Assembly (NCBI GenBank): GCA_000934385.1
Contig: KN880464.1
Span: forward strand, 1 to 64,000
Direction: 5' to 3'
Source of the DNA: Cylindrobasidium torrendii FP15055 ss-10
Taxonomy: Eukaryota > Basidiomycota > Agaricomycetes > Agaricales > Physalacriaceae
DNA: 64,000 nucleotides
The position numbers and the translations under genes were made by a program. Positions 10,372 through 20,711 of the stretch are shown here, piece after piece (the first letter of the stretch is position 1; each line of letters begins with the position of its first letter). The notes under the pieces are model-generated. The model did no database searches. It had not been told where the DNA came from and was given only the letters and a program-made list of their open reading frames with translations.

Positions 10372-11949
10372 TCAGTGCGTCGCTGCAAAAACAATCAGTT
10401 TGGATGGTGCAGTCAAGGAATGCAATACCCACCACGCATACTGTTCAAAGTCAAAGATAGTCCAGAGCAACTTGGGGCAGTTCGCTTTGAGCATCGTCCT
10501 GAACCGCTCGCCCCACTCTTGATGCTTCGTCGCTGGCCACACCGATACACTCTTCACCTCGGGAAACAGCGCGACACTCGCGACAATACCATCCAACCTG
10601 TCGGGCGTCATTGTCCAACCCATGGGCAACCCAATGTCAATGCGCGTGATGCTCTTTAGTTTGGGCTCTGCGCGGGTGGATTTCGGGAATAGAGACCAGT
10701 CCTGTGTATTGGACATCGCGCAGAGGGGGAGGTGTACTGAGTGAATGGTGTTTCGACCGGAGAAGCTATGAAGAATGTCCTGCAGGGTCGTCGGCGCCGG
10801 ACTTCCTTCAACGCGACAGCTGACAAGGGCAGCAAGTGTCCCGGGTGTGTTCAGCCAGTGGTTGAGGTAGTCGCCGTGCATTGTGAGTTCACGGGTTTTG
10901 GGTAGCGCCCCATATTCAATTGCCGCCTTTGCCTCTCGTGCTGCGGCCGAATGAGGATCCACCGACGCAATGCGAAAGATGATAACGTCCAGCAATGTTG
11001 GATGTCTCGACAAGAAGCGGTTGAACTGGACCTGTGTAACAGACCTGCTACGTAGAATGACCTCCTCCAGATGGATGAGGCTGAGACGCTCCAGGTGGGG
11101 CCCGATATCGACGTCTTCAAGAACAAGCCGTCTTAGACGGCAGGCGTTGAGCGAGTCGAGCGTCCACTGCCGGAATGGAGTTTGGAACAGGAAAGAGGAG
11201 TATGTGAATGTTATCATCGTCACAGTTGTTAGGAGTGGGCCATCGTACGGAGGAAAATCGGGTTCGGTGGCTTCATCGTCGAGCAGGACGCCTTGGTTAA
11301 TGTCTATCATGAGTTCGTTGCCCAGATGAACAGGATCTCCACGAATCTGCGTGAGGCTGTTAAGAAGTCTGTACGTCGATTTGCGGTGTTTGACAAGGTC
11401 CTCAGGCAACACTTCGTCCCGTTTCTTTTTCCAATTCCGTGTGAGACCTGCCGGTCCTGGCCCGTAAGGGAGCTCGAGAAAGACGGAATGGAGGACAGGT
11501 TTCGTGTCGAAGAAGTTGGCCACTTTCTGGACTTCACCGGGGAAAGCTTGTGAGAAACGGGTGTTGATGCAGTGCATCTTGGGTTTTGTGAAGAGTGCCA
11601 TCCGAACAGCGTCTAAAGTGTCGAACGTCCACTGCGTATGGCGGTAAGCCCCGATGTAGAAGGCCGTGGGGTCATACAGGAAGTATTCCGGCGGGTTCGG
11701 GGGGCGCGGCCGGGGTTTGAAGAAGTGGTGACCAAATGCGACCTGGTTGAGGCGCCGACAAAGACGGCCGACGCTGATAATGTCAGGCTCATCGAACTCG
11801 GCAACAATGAGATCCAATATTTCGTTTGGCAGATTGAGCAAGATTGATGGGGACGGCTCATGTTCATCTGATTTGTCGTGTCCGAGTTTGGGGAGCTTGA
11901 AGGGGCCCATCTGCAGAATGCTAAGCACATTGGGGAGGAAGAAAGACAT
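10372..11949 (-). CDS. F-box protein
   Basis: A 525-codon single frame from ATG at 11947-11949. An F-box-like domain near residues 38-80 (ILLNLPNEILDLIVAEF, then ISVGRLCRRLNQVAFGH) would bind Skp1 of an SCF ubiquitin ligase. The remaining 430 residues form an irregular leucine-rich region probably used for substrate recognition. The target is unknown. The frame is open to the stop at 10372, but its last 15 codons could instead be an intron (GTATTG to TTGCAG) that switches the C terminus to RRTERIGRRS. A TATA-like TATATAA lies about 30 bp upstream of the start. F-box genes of this kind are abundant and fast-evolving in agaricomycetes. Confidence 0.82.
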   Translation of the reverse strand: MSFFLPNVLSILQMGPFKLPKLGHDKSDEHEPSPSILLNLPNEILDLIVAEFDEPDIISVGRLCRRLNQVAFGHHFFKPRPRPPNPPEYFLYDPTAFYIGAYRHTQWTFDTLDAVRMALFTKPKMHCINTRFSQAFPGEVQKVANFFDTKPVLHSVFLELPYGPGPAGLTRNWKKKRDEVLPEDLVKHRKSTYRLLNSLTQIRGDPVHLGNELMIDINQGVLLDDEATEPDFPPYDGPLLTTVTMITFTYSSFLFQTPFRQWTLDSLNACRLRRLVLEDVDIGPHLERLSLIHLEEVILRSRSVTQVQFNRFLSRHPTLLDVIIFRIASVDPHSAAAREAKAAIEYGALPKTRELTMHGDYLNHWLNTPGTLAALVSCRVEGSPAPTTLQDILHSFSGRNTIHSVHLPLCAMSNTQDWSLFPKSTRAEPKLKSITRIDIGLPMGWTMTPDRLDGIVASVALFPEVKSVSVWPATKHQEWGERFRTMLKANCPKLLWTIFDFEQYAWWVLHSLTAPSKLIVFAATH

Positions 11950-11977
11950 TGCAGGCGCACCTTTCAGTACACCGGGT

Positions 11978-11984
11978 TTATATA
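11978..11984 (-). promoter_or_regulatory. TATA-like box of the F-box gene
   Basis: TATATAA on the minus strand, about 30 bp before the ATG of the F-box gene at 11949. Identified by sequence and position only. Confidence 0.4.
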
Positions 11985-12173
11985 CGTTGCAATGTTGTAG
12001 AGCGCGCTCGAACAGGTTCCCGCAGCGGATGAGGACAAAGAACCAGAAACACTCCTTTGTGGCTTAGCGCTAAGCTGGATGATGGCAAGACGAAAGGAGC
12101 TTCATTACACCGATCGACTAATATTAATGTACTGGCCATGTGCGGCGCCAGTTCCTTCAGTACTGTCACCATC

Positions 12174-12567
12174 ATGCAAGCTGTAGATGAAAACGAGGCT
12201 GTTTTTCAAAGGCTAAGAAAACGTTTGATTCAGACCGGCGAATGGGAACGGTATGTAGGTTTTTCTCGCCGATTATACATGCTAAATGTGCTCTATCAGG
12301 CTAAAGGCGACATTGGTTGCTGTCCTGGATAAAAGTGGATGGTCCGGAGAAGTGCAACAAAACTGCAGAGAAAAGGCTTCCGAGGCACTGCCGCAAAGAA
12401 TTCCTCTGGCCGACATCCAAATATTCATGGAAACTCAGTCCCATCGTGAGGGCGTTCGCTGTATCTTGACTGAACCTTGACCATTCCCAGGTTTATTAAA
12501 GCCGGAGATACGAGGAGAGATCACAGCCATATTACGGGAAAGTATACAAAAGATGTATGAATCGTAA
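12174..12567 (+). CDS. SUS1: SUS1/ENY2, SAGA and TREX-2 subunit
   Basis: A 99-residue protein of the e(y)2/Sus1 family. Sus1 sits in the SAGA deubiquitinating module and in the TREX-2 mRNA export complex, linking transcription to export at nuclear pores. Three exons (12174-12250, 12300-12445, 12491-12567) with two GT-AG introns of 49 and 45 nt join in frame. The product shows the family pattern: an N-terminal helix with LRKRLIQTGEWERLKATL, then LDKSGWSGEVQQNCREKA, and a final helix KPEIRGEITAILRESIQKM. Length equals that of known members (about 95-100). Yeast SUS1 is also a rare two-intron gene. Confidence 0.9.
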
Positions 12568-12783
12568 TTCAGCTTTTGACAGTCTTGACTATTGGATGAT
12601 GATGAACTTACTCACAACGGGCACTGCCAGTGCACTACGGTCTGGAGCAAGCTATGTTTTAACCTCGCTAGTATCACCTGAATCTTTCTCACCGCACATC
12701 ATGCTGTTCACTGTTATTACCCTGCGCTACAACAGCGCGCTTACCTTCCACCACCATTATTGTCGCGCGTAGTATCGAACATA

Positions 12784-13103
12784 ATGGCCATCGTCGAAGG
12801 CATGCAACAAAACAATCCCTTTCTCTCTACTAACACGGCCGTCGATTTCTAGAGGTTGATACCATAGAGCTCATCTCGCCTGCCGCGGACCAGCTATACA
12901 GAGAATTCAGTGCGTTTCTCTGTGAAGCGTAGTGATCACAACTCACGGCCTGTGTAGACCTCTCTGAGATCCCACCTGAGAGTTTGGGACAGTGGCAAGG
13001 AAGTGAGCCACAAGCAGGGATAAAGGAAATCGTCCTCGGTAGCGCATCGTTAGCGGTCATGTTGCTGATTCCACTTTACCTGGCCTATTCATGGCTGAGG
13101 TAG
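12784..13103 (+). CDS. Small tail-anchored membrane protein, unknown
   Basis: Three exons (12784-12799, 12853-12909, 12958-13103) total 219 nt and give 72 residues. The product starts MAIVEEVDTIELISPAADQ. It has an acidic, soluble N-terminal half and a single C-terminal hydrophobic helix (EIVLGSASLAVMLLIPLYLAY) ending SWLR, which is the layout of a tail-anchored protein of the ER, mitochondrial or peroxisomal membrane. Intron 1 needs a GC donor (GAAG|GCATGC) but has a perfect branch site (CTACTAAC) and TTCTAG acceptor. Intron 2 is an ordinary GT-AG intron. That all lengths keep frame supports the model. I do not recognise the family. Confidence 0.55.
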
Positions 13104-13689
13104 ATATCACTTGTAAATCTTATAACGTGCATTTAATATTGGATTTTCTTTGTCCTCCGGCTTGATTCTTCCGCGCTATGGGAGAGGCTATTGGCTTGCA
13201 CGCTCAGCTGGCGTGCGCGCCGCGCGTAGCAATTGTGGCGTGGTCACGTGTGTCGTGGGAAGAAACTGCCTCGTAAGCTCATCGAACATCTGGTCGCGTC
13301 CCGCTTCTTACAACCACCATCCCTCCACACCCACCAGTCCAAAACACGCTCAACGCTAAGGTAAGCGTAGCGGAACCAACCAAAGTATTTATCCATTAAC
13401 ATTACCGTGTTTTTGAAGCGCTAGACGGTAATTCCAAACCGTCAAGACATAGACGCGCCCTGAAGTCAGATTTTCTCCTTAGCTCGGACGACTTGTCGGA
13501 ATATCCATTATCTGAACCAACGAATCATTACTGTGCGCCCGTCTGTCTTTTTGCCGCCATAGGCGTGTTCTGAACACCATGCGGCCCACAGGCGTCATCG
13601 CCAACAAGCCAATTGAAGACCTTATTACGCCCCGGTCAGCCTTGAAATAACCCGCGCACCAACCGACCCATCATCCGTCCGAGAACACA
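13104..13689. other. Intergenic, DHH1 upstream region
   Basis: No coding frame. It contains a GC-rich palindromic patch (GCGCGCCGCGCG, about 13217) and a CACGTG E-box-like core near 13244. It presumably holds the DHH1 promoter. Confidence 0.45.
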
Positions 13690-15197
13690 ATGAACCCCGC
13701 CTCATCGTACGCCACAATGCAAATTTCGAGAATTTTATTGACTTCGACATAGATCCTCCACTCCTGCACCCAACTCCCGCCCGCCGTCTTCTCATCCCTC
13801 GGCAGCGAACAAGACGCCATCAGAATGGAAACAACAACTTCACGCACCTCCGAAAGACATGCGGCCCCAAACGGAGGATGTCACTGCTACGAAAGGCACC
13901 GAATTCGAGGACATGTTCCTCCGCCGCGAACTCCTCATGGGCATCTACGAGGCCGGTTTCGAACGGCCGTCGCCCATCCAAGAAGAAGCGATTCCCGTCG
14001 CACTCACTGGTCGTGATGTCCTCGCACGCGCCAAGAACGGCACAGGCAAGACTGCCGCGTTCGTTATCCCATCTCTCGAGAAGGTCGACATCTCCAAGTC
14101 CAAGATCCAAGCCCTCCTTCTCGTCCCCACCCGTGAACTAGCCCTTCAGACATCCCAGGTCTGCAAGATGCTTTCCAAACATATGGGGATTAACGTCATG
14201 GTCACTACCGGAGGCACCACCCTCAAGGACGACATCATGCGTCTTAGCGATGCCGTCCATGTCCTCGTTGGCACACCCGGACGTATTTTGGATCTGGCCA
14301 GCAAAGGCGTAGCCGACATTAGCCAATGCCCTGTCTTCGTGATGGACGAAGCCGATAAGCTACTCAGCCCTGAATTTTCGCCCGTCATTGAGCAGCTCCT
14401 AAGCTTCATGCCGAACAACCGCCAGGTTATGCTCTTCAGTGCTACTTTCCCTTTGATTGTCAAGGATTTCAAGGTATGCCGTTCACGTAGTGCGTCCGAT
14501 GCGTGTTTTGACAGAACCTCAGGACAAGCACATGAAGACCCCTCACGAAATTAACCTCATGGACGAACTCACCCTCCGCGGCGTCACACAGTATTACGCT
14601 TATGTCGAGGAGAGGCAGAAGGTCCATTGCCTAAACACGCTGTTCTCCAAGGTGCGTGACTCCTAGGATTGACTGTTTTCCGTACTAACGGCCTTTCAGC
14701 TCCAAATCAACCAGTCCATCATTTTCTGCAACTCTACCAACCGTGTCGAGCTCCTCGCGAAGAAGATTACCGACCTTGGCTACTCTTGCTTCTACTCGCA
14801 CGCTAAGATGCTGCAGTCGCACCGTAACCGCGTCTTCCACGACTTCCGTCAAGGCCACTGCCGCAATCTTGTCTGCTCTGATCTCCTCACGCGCGGTATC
14901 GATATTCAAGCCGTGAACGTTGTCATCAACTTCGATTTCCCCAAGAACAGCGAGACCTACCTCCATCGTATTGGTCGCTCTGGTCGTTTCGGACACCTTG
15001 GTATTGCTATCAACCTCGTCACGTATGAGGACCGCTTCTCGTTGTACAGGATTGAGCAGGAGCTTGGAACCGAGATCCAGCCTATCCCCGCGTCGATCGA
15101 CCGTAGCCTGTACGTCGCGCCCCAGGGCGGTGACGAGCAAGCCCAGCAGCCGCATCAGCAGCAAGTTGCGAATGGGACCGCCGTCGCCAGGCGATGA
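13690..15197 (+). CDS. DHH1: DEAD-box RNA helicase DHH1/DDX6
   Basis: Cytoplasmic RNA helicase that represses translation and stimulates decapping in P-bodies. Four exons (13690-13706, 13753-14473, 14523-14651, 14700-15197) encode about 454 residues. The short N-terminal exon leads into a P/S-rich stretch, then the Dhh1 signature [20 protein letters not shown]. All helicase motifs are present: the Q motif ([13 protein letters not shown]), motif I AKNGTGKT, Ia PTRELALQ, Ib TPGR, II DEAD, III SAT, IV IIFCNS, V TRGIDI, and [10 protein letters not shown]. The tail is short and Q-rich. The upstream start was chosen because it alone brings the conserved EWKQQL region into frame. Confidence 0.95.
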
Positions 15198-15985
15198 ATG
15201 CAATGTAAAGGGGGAGGGGGGATGGGAGGCGCTGGGGATAGCGCATGAACGACAAACACCGAACGCACTAGGATCGCTCTTCAAGCAGGTCACTCTTTCT
15301 CTCCCATCTTTCCATTGCTCTCTTCTCTGCTCGTGTAGTATATGTCTTGAGTCTCGGCATCGGTTTACTGTACTCGTACTGGCTCGTGTGACTTGCTTGG
15401 AGGGGGAGCTCCTAGGATGTTTAGCTGCTTTTGTTGTTTACCTACATTCGTTTGAAATGAAAGATGGTTGTGTGGACGAGTCTTGAAGCTTGAAGCTTGA
15501 AGCTGGATACATCTTGGTGTTTGGTTGGCGGTGGCCTCGCCAGCAGGTGCGCGAAGCTCTTCATCAATATCTCTGTCATTTGAAAAGGTGGTAGACAAAG
15601 TTAACGTTTGGAACCACGGCTCACTAGACTGCAAGAGTCAACTAGACCGGTGGCGATAGGTATGCACCATGCTTGGTCACCGAGGCGCTATTTTCGGCAT
15701 GCCTCAGTCAGACTTTTTATACGATTCGGACATCCGTAAATTGATACTTCGGTTTCTCGTGACTTTGAGGCGTCTTCCTGGAGGTATGATCAGGTAATAG
15801 TCAACAGTGGGCGCCGTATATGCCCTCTCTTTCAATTATATGGACTTCGATGTGCACATGCTCTACTTCGTAGCATTATTCAGCAAAGCACAACTCGTTT
15901 TACAGAAAAACGGTATAAGAAACCTTTCTACATAACCTCGACAGCCCCATCATTGCTCCTTCACTGCTTCTCTCCATTGGCAAAA
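15198..15985. other. Intergenic; small CTTGAAG tandem repeat
   Basis: DHH1 3' flank and upstream region of the GST gene. At about 15481-15502 the unit CTTGAAG is repeated about three times in tandem. No gene seen. Confidence 0.5.
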
Positions 15986-16821
15986 ATGGTTCTCAAGCTC
16001 TATGGATGGACACGTTCTATTGCCACCAAGCGTGCTGCCATAATCCTGCACGAGAAACAAGTGCCATTCGAATTCGTCGACGTCGACATCTTCAAAGGCG
16101 AACACAAACTCCCAGAATACATCGCCAAGCAGCCCTTCGGTGAAGTCCCTTACCTTGACGATGATGGTTTCGTTGTATTTGAGTCGCGTGCTATCGCGCG
16201 GTACATAGCTATCAAGTACGCGCACCGGAGCGAGACGCCTGCCCTGATTCCTCCTACGACGGAGCTCATCAAGACGGCAAAGTTCGAACAGGCGGCTTCG
16301 ATCGAAATCACGTCGTTCGAGCCATATGCGAGCGTCTACTGTACGGAGAAGGTTGCAAAGCGGTGGATGTCTTTGTGGATGATTTAATAAATATATCTGA
16401 TAAATCTTTGTGTGCTAGGCTGCTCTTCAATATCGAAGGCGACATGCAGAAGGCTGAGGCGGCTTACATAGAGCTTGTCGCCAGGATAAATGTATACGAC
16501 AAGCTCCTGGGAGAAACTCGTTACTTGGCAGGAGAGGTGAGCCGAGTGCAACTTGCCTGGTCAATTTTAGTATTGACGAGTTAATGCAGGAAGTGACTCT
16601 TGTTGATCTCTTCCATATACCTTGGGGAGAAATGCTGACGGTCGCTGGAGGCGTGCTAGACTTAAAGCCAAATGTCAATAGGTTAGTCTGTTTTTGAAAA
16701 AACGACTCCGTTCAATGACTTCGACCAATTGAATCTCCCTGGCAGGTGGTGGACTGATATAAGCTCTCGCGCCTCCGTCGTTGCAGTCCAGGATGGAGCC
16801 AAAACTATTGAAAAGTACTAA
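15986..16821 (+). CDS. Glutathione S-transferase
   Basis: Soluble enzyme expected to conjugate glutathione to electrophiles or to detoxify peroxides. An N-terminal thioredoxin-like domain starts MVLKLYGWTRSIATKRA. It carries the glutathione-binding elements FGEVPYLDDDGFVVFESRAIARYIA, with cis-proline and the ESRAI serine pocket. An all-helical C-terminal domain includes the family signature TRYLAGEEVTLVDLFHIPWG and ends KTIEKY. Four exons with in-frame junctions; the introns start at about 16356, 16537 and 16680. The LYG...VDVDIFKGEHKLPEY pattern and the LAGEEVTLVDLFH motif fit the phi-like fungal GSTs. No cysteine is seen at the usual active-site position, so a Ser/Thr-type mechanism is likely. 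Confidence 0.9.
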
Positions 16822-17425
16822 AGACGGTATCCTGGGCGTCGTTCCCGAGAGAAACAAATAATACTGGTTTTTGCCCATTTTCGTGGGTCTTTCGGTTCGC
16901 CTGCTTTCCTGGATATGAGGGAGATGAATTACATAAATGAATATGCAGATAAATTCGGACCGTTGAAGCCTTAATATTTCGATCCAAGTTACATGTGTTG
17001 TTAGCAGATACGATATGGAAATATGTCAACGGCGCCACCGGCGGCATCACTTCTCGGTGGGAAACCGGGGGATCGAACCCACGCTCGACCGTCACATGAT
17101 CGTCATACCTTCCATGCCTGCGGCAGTCTGCCTCGGCTCTCGAGCGCGAGGCAGTATCCGACATATATATTGACTGCGAGCACACTATTTCATTCACACG
17201 GGATGTTCCTGTCCAGCCTTCGTTTTTACGTATGTGCCATGCTTCTTTAGCTACTTCGTATCTTCACATATACATTGTTAATCAATAGCGAGCACTAGGC
17301 CAATTCTAAAGCCCTGAAGCCAGCAGGGCATTACATGTTTAAAGACTAAGGCGAGATTAAATGTTTTATACGAGTAAGGGAGCTATTGGAAACGAGAATA
17401 TCGGGTCATTTGTACAGAACGGGTG
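16822..17425. other. Intergenic; tRNA-like relic
   Basis: No protein gene. A stretch at 17056-17106 resembles the anticodon and T arms of a tRNA but lacks a matching acceptor stem; it is listed separately. Confidence 0.5.
17056..17106 (-). pseudogene. Degenerate tRNA-like fragment (His-type anticodon arm)
   Basis: On the minus strand a perfect five-pair anticodon stem (CGATC/GGTCG) encloses ATGTGAC, which would give anticodon GTG (His). It is followed by GGGTTCGATCC, a T-loop consensus, but only three T-stem pairs form. No 5' partner for the presumed acceptor 3' side (GTTTCCC) is found upstream. It is therefore a decayed tRNA or a tRNA-derived repeat, not a working gene. Confidence 0.4.
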
Positions 17426-18352
17426 TCAATTGAGGCGTACTGTGCCACTTTTTGCATGCGCCCAGCGTAATCTGCGGAGCTGGTGGCCTGCCAGTATGCC
17501 TACAGAAAAACTTGAGCGCTGTAAGACGATCAAAGAACGGTGATAGCTCACCTCAATCCCGTCCCATCCAGTCAAGACAATAAACTGGTCGTCATGGTCG
17601 CTGACGGTGGCGTTGAACCAATGGTCGCGGTAGCCTTCACAAATACGTGACCGACTCGTCCAATCCGCTATGGCCGGAACAAGCCGCTCTCCATGGCTCA
17701 CACCCCGCGTGCGCTGAATGAATTGTATCACAACGACGGGCGCGGAAAGGACGCCCCACATATACGACTCAGCGTCGAACCACAGATCCCCGGTAGCGAT
17801 GCTTGTCTTTGGATGGCGCTCTACCGCGCGCGACATAAGCTGCGTCACGTTTGTGGTCGCCAGCTGGTCGTTCATGCTTTCCCAAACTTCAAAGAAAATG
17901 AGGCGGGGGACAGCATAGAATGGGAAGGGAGTGATACACACTTATGAGCACGAGCCCGCGCATCGGGTTCTCGATATCCCTGCCGTAGTGGAGCCTATGG
18001 ACACACATATCAGCCAAACTCGCTACACGAGGGGTTCGTGTACCCAAATGGCCACGCTCGAAGTGTGAAAACCATAAATGGACGGAATGTGGGCGGGGGC
18101 GTGGGAATAAACTGCGTACACTTTCAAAGAGCGGGAGGCATCGCTCATGATAAAGTCTCCGAGCTGCTTGATAGCTGACTTCGGACTTCCAAGGTATTCG
18201 AGGCTGCATTCGAAAGAACGAAGCTGGACAGCCACTTGAATATTGTAATTGTAGGGTGTTGAACTCATCGTGAGAGGGGAAGGCGCATTAGTCGACACGG
18301 CTCCATTTCCAGGCGCAGCATGACCAGAACGGTTAGAGGGCCTGCGGGACAT
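17426..18352 (-). CDS. Hypothetical protein, unknown family
   Basis: Starts MSRRPSNRSGHAAPGNGA, a disordered S/P/A-rich N terminus. A folded-looking region follows (YNIQVAVQLRSFECSLEYLG, SLKVYAVYSHAPAHIPSIYG). After two short introns, further conserved-looking segments follow (WESMNDQLATTNVTQLMSRAVERHP, VLSAPVVVIQFIQRTRG, FNATVSDHDDQFIVLTGWDGIE). A last exon ends SGTVRLN. The donor of the first intron is ambiguous, so its exact joint is not fixed. No membrane helix or known motif is evident. I do not recognise the family. Confidence 0.5.
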
Positions 18353-18623
18353 ATCAAGACTCAGAGATGGGGATGCCTTGAAGCAGTGGCGGCTTTATAG
18401 CAAAGAGATGATGCCTCGTGCTTTAACAATCGAGACGGGATGCTTGGTGCTGCCATTCCAAACGGGTGCAAACTCACGTGCCTTTCCCAAGGCCTCCTTC
18501 TAATTCGACGGCTACGAATTCAGCGGAGGTCAGTCAGCCAGTGCCACCATACGCAGGCAAGTGTGTACGCTTGTCTGGACTGCGCGACGTTGTTAATTTC
18601 GGCGATTAGGATGAGCGAAAGTC

Positions 18624-19257
18624 TCATTGAGTTGCTAGTCGTGGAAAGATTTCTTCTACTGTGGCTCGATTCCAATACTCCACAGCGTCCGACGACAAAT
18701 TCTCCGTCACGGCTCGAAGGTTGTACTGGAGCTGTCAAAGGAGAATGAGCGAATGTTAAATGTGCCATTCCGGTAGCCGATACCACCTTAAACGGTCTAT
18801 ATGAAGTCTCTTTCGAGACTCTAGTCGGCAGGGAAGCCGTTGACATGCCGTCTCCCTGGAACATAAAGATGAAGGAGATGAGGCTACTAAAGGATATACT
18901 TAATTCTGCGATGAGATGTCTCGTCCTCCCCTTAACCCTTCCATGAGTGCCACTCACTTGTGCTTGCACACTGTCGCCACGCACAGAGCACGCATGTAAA
19001 CCCATAGACGCCGATATAACAAGTCTCCCAGGACCATTCTTGCTTTTGCTTCACTGCGCCATGGTCCTAGGGCCTCGTTTGATATACTCACCGGATTCCG
19101 AGGTCCCCATCGATAACAGTGTCTTCTTTTGGTCCGTAAGAGGTTCGCCGATATCCAGGGTCTTCCTCTATAAGTACTCGCACACGGAGGTTACAAACTG
19201 GGAAAATGAAAGGCACAGAGAAAGGAGCGTTTTTACACGCGGTGGAAGCGTGCCCAT
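18624..19257 (-). CDS. Possible small gene, reconstructed from short exons
   Basis: Joining short minus-strand exons across plausible GT-AG introns gives one continuous frame of about 130 residues. The pieces are MGTLPPQ from ATG at 19255-19257, then EEDPGYRRTSYGPKEDTVIDG. A hydrophobic piece (LYRRLWVYMRALCVATVC) and SSLISFIFMFQGDG follow. The last exon is convincingly protein-like: LQYNLRAVTENLSSDAVEYW, then NRATVEEIFPRLATQ. Its intron has a good branch site (TTTAACATT). No family is recognised. The two outer exons are the best supported; the middle one is speculative. Confidence 0.38.
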
Positions 19258-19934
19258 TGGCGCACGAAACGGTTTTTCTCGGTGTTGGTGGTAAGAAATC
19301 GACAATGTTTTTGACCTACATCGGCTCATGCCGCCATCACGGCATCGGGTAATTCCTGTGATGCCAGCTTTGGGTTCCAGGTGTACCGGAGGTGTACATG
19401 CAGAATGCAGGATGCTCCCCAGGGCAGCGAGGCGTATTTACTCGCAGCATACCTTCCTCTACCCTTTTATACTCACGGATATAACCATAATGTGGCGGCT
19501 TTCAATCCACGTGCTATTCTAAATTCCCACGATTTGCCGGTATGAATGGCAAGACGACCAGCGGCGATATGTGTGCTAGACGCCGCAAGGACATCATCGA
19601 TACGTACCCAGAATGTGGGAAGGCTTTTGTACTCAGTCGGAAAATCGTCAACTCACGCCTCTCCCCAGCTACAGCTGCCCCTCATCTTGGATTAGACGCG
19701 GCCCCCAGCATCGGGCGGAGGATCCTGAGGCTAATTGCATTTCAGCCTATCCTTTTCTTGTTCCTCTCCCTCTCCTACCCCTCTAAACCTCGAATCTGCC
19801 TACCTCTGGACTCATTGTGGATAATCAATCGTTGTTAACAGCGCTAGTCAGCAAGCTCTGAGCTGAACTGTAGTCTGTGAGCCACTTCTCAGCACTGTCG
19901 TTTTCAATCATTCAAGTTGTATAGAACGCTCAAC
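19258..19934. other. Intergenic, no supported gene
   Basis: Upstream region of the next gene; pyrimidine-rich near 19760-19800 (CTCTCCCTCTCC). No coding frame recognised. Confidence 0.45.
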
Positions 19935-20374
19935 ATGATTATCGTCACTCCTGACCAACCACCGACCTCGTCGATGCGCACAAGCCTGCCCGACGAAGAG
20001 CAAATGCTTGAAGATGAACCGACTCCCAACGGACTGTTCAGCTGGGTCGTCAAAATCCCAGACCCAGAAGCTCCATTGCGACTCTCACCACAGAGAGAGC
20101 CTCCCCCAAAGAAACAAAAAGCTGCTCCTTCGTCCAAGCCTGTCAACGAGGACGGTACTTCAGCGGGAACTGCTGGACAGACTGCGGGAGCCCACACGAC
20201 AAGAAAGGCGCCCAAAAGGCCGGCGAAGAAGGGAGGAAATTTGAGGAAGAAACAGGCGGCTGCAGCTGCGGCAGCGCTGATTGCGGTCAAGAAAGAGGAG
20301 GAGCATGAGATGGTGACCCCATTCGACTCGGAGATGGAGGAGTTGGCGACGGCAAGCTCGAGTCCGATACCATG
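19935..20374 (+). CDS. Small basic low-complexity protein, unknown
   Basis: A single exon of about 146 codons from ATG at 19935. The N-terminal half is acidic and proline-rich (DEEQMLEDEPTPNGLFSWVV). The C-terminal half has lysine-rich clusters (PPPKKQKAA, RKAPKRPAKKGG) that could act as nuclear localisation signals, a run of alanines, and an acidic end (EKEEEHEM-like, DSEMEEL). No known domain. It is probably a disordered nuclear protein, inferred from composition only. Its last codons and 3' flank are duplicated about 1 kb downstream. Confidence 0.5.
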
Positions 20375-20607
20375 AGAAGCTCTTTTGTGTCGCTGGGGAG
20401 CGCAACGTGTTGCTAGGAGATGTGTGTTAGTACCACTTAGGGCATAGGTAGTCTAGGAATGGTAGTCTGTGAATGGAGGTACATAAATGTGGTCACCACT
20501 CTCACATTGCACACTCAGGCTATTGGAAACCCGGCCTTTGCGATTATTCCTTTAGTCATTCTTGAGATTATCAATACAATTCCATTTTATTCCAGTTCAT
20601 TCGACAA
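20355..20607 (+). repeat. Direct repeat copy 1 (gene tail and 3' flank)
   Basis: Starts at AGCTCGAGTCCGATACCATGAGA, in the last codons of the basic-protein gene, and runs through its 3' flank to CATTCGACAAG. Copy 2 is at about 21379-21613 in the same orientation. The best-matched part is CCTTTAGTCATTCTTGAGAT and its surroundings. Confidence 0.8.
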
Positions 20608-20711
20608 GAGACGATGCGCGTTTGTGCTGTACAAGTAATCTTGTCCGTGCTGTACGAGTAGTATCCTTGAATTAATGCAAGTGTTACGCCACACACACAG
20701 ACTGCGACCCT

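Noticed and set aside
15481..15502. CTTGAAG tandem repeat and its look-alike near 52575
   Set aside because: Only about three units; too short and simple to support a functional claim.
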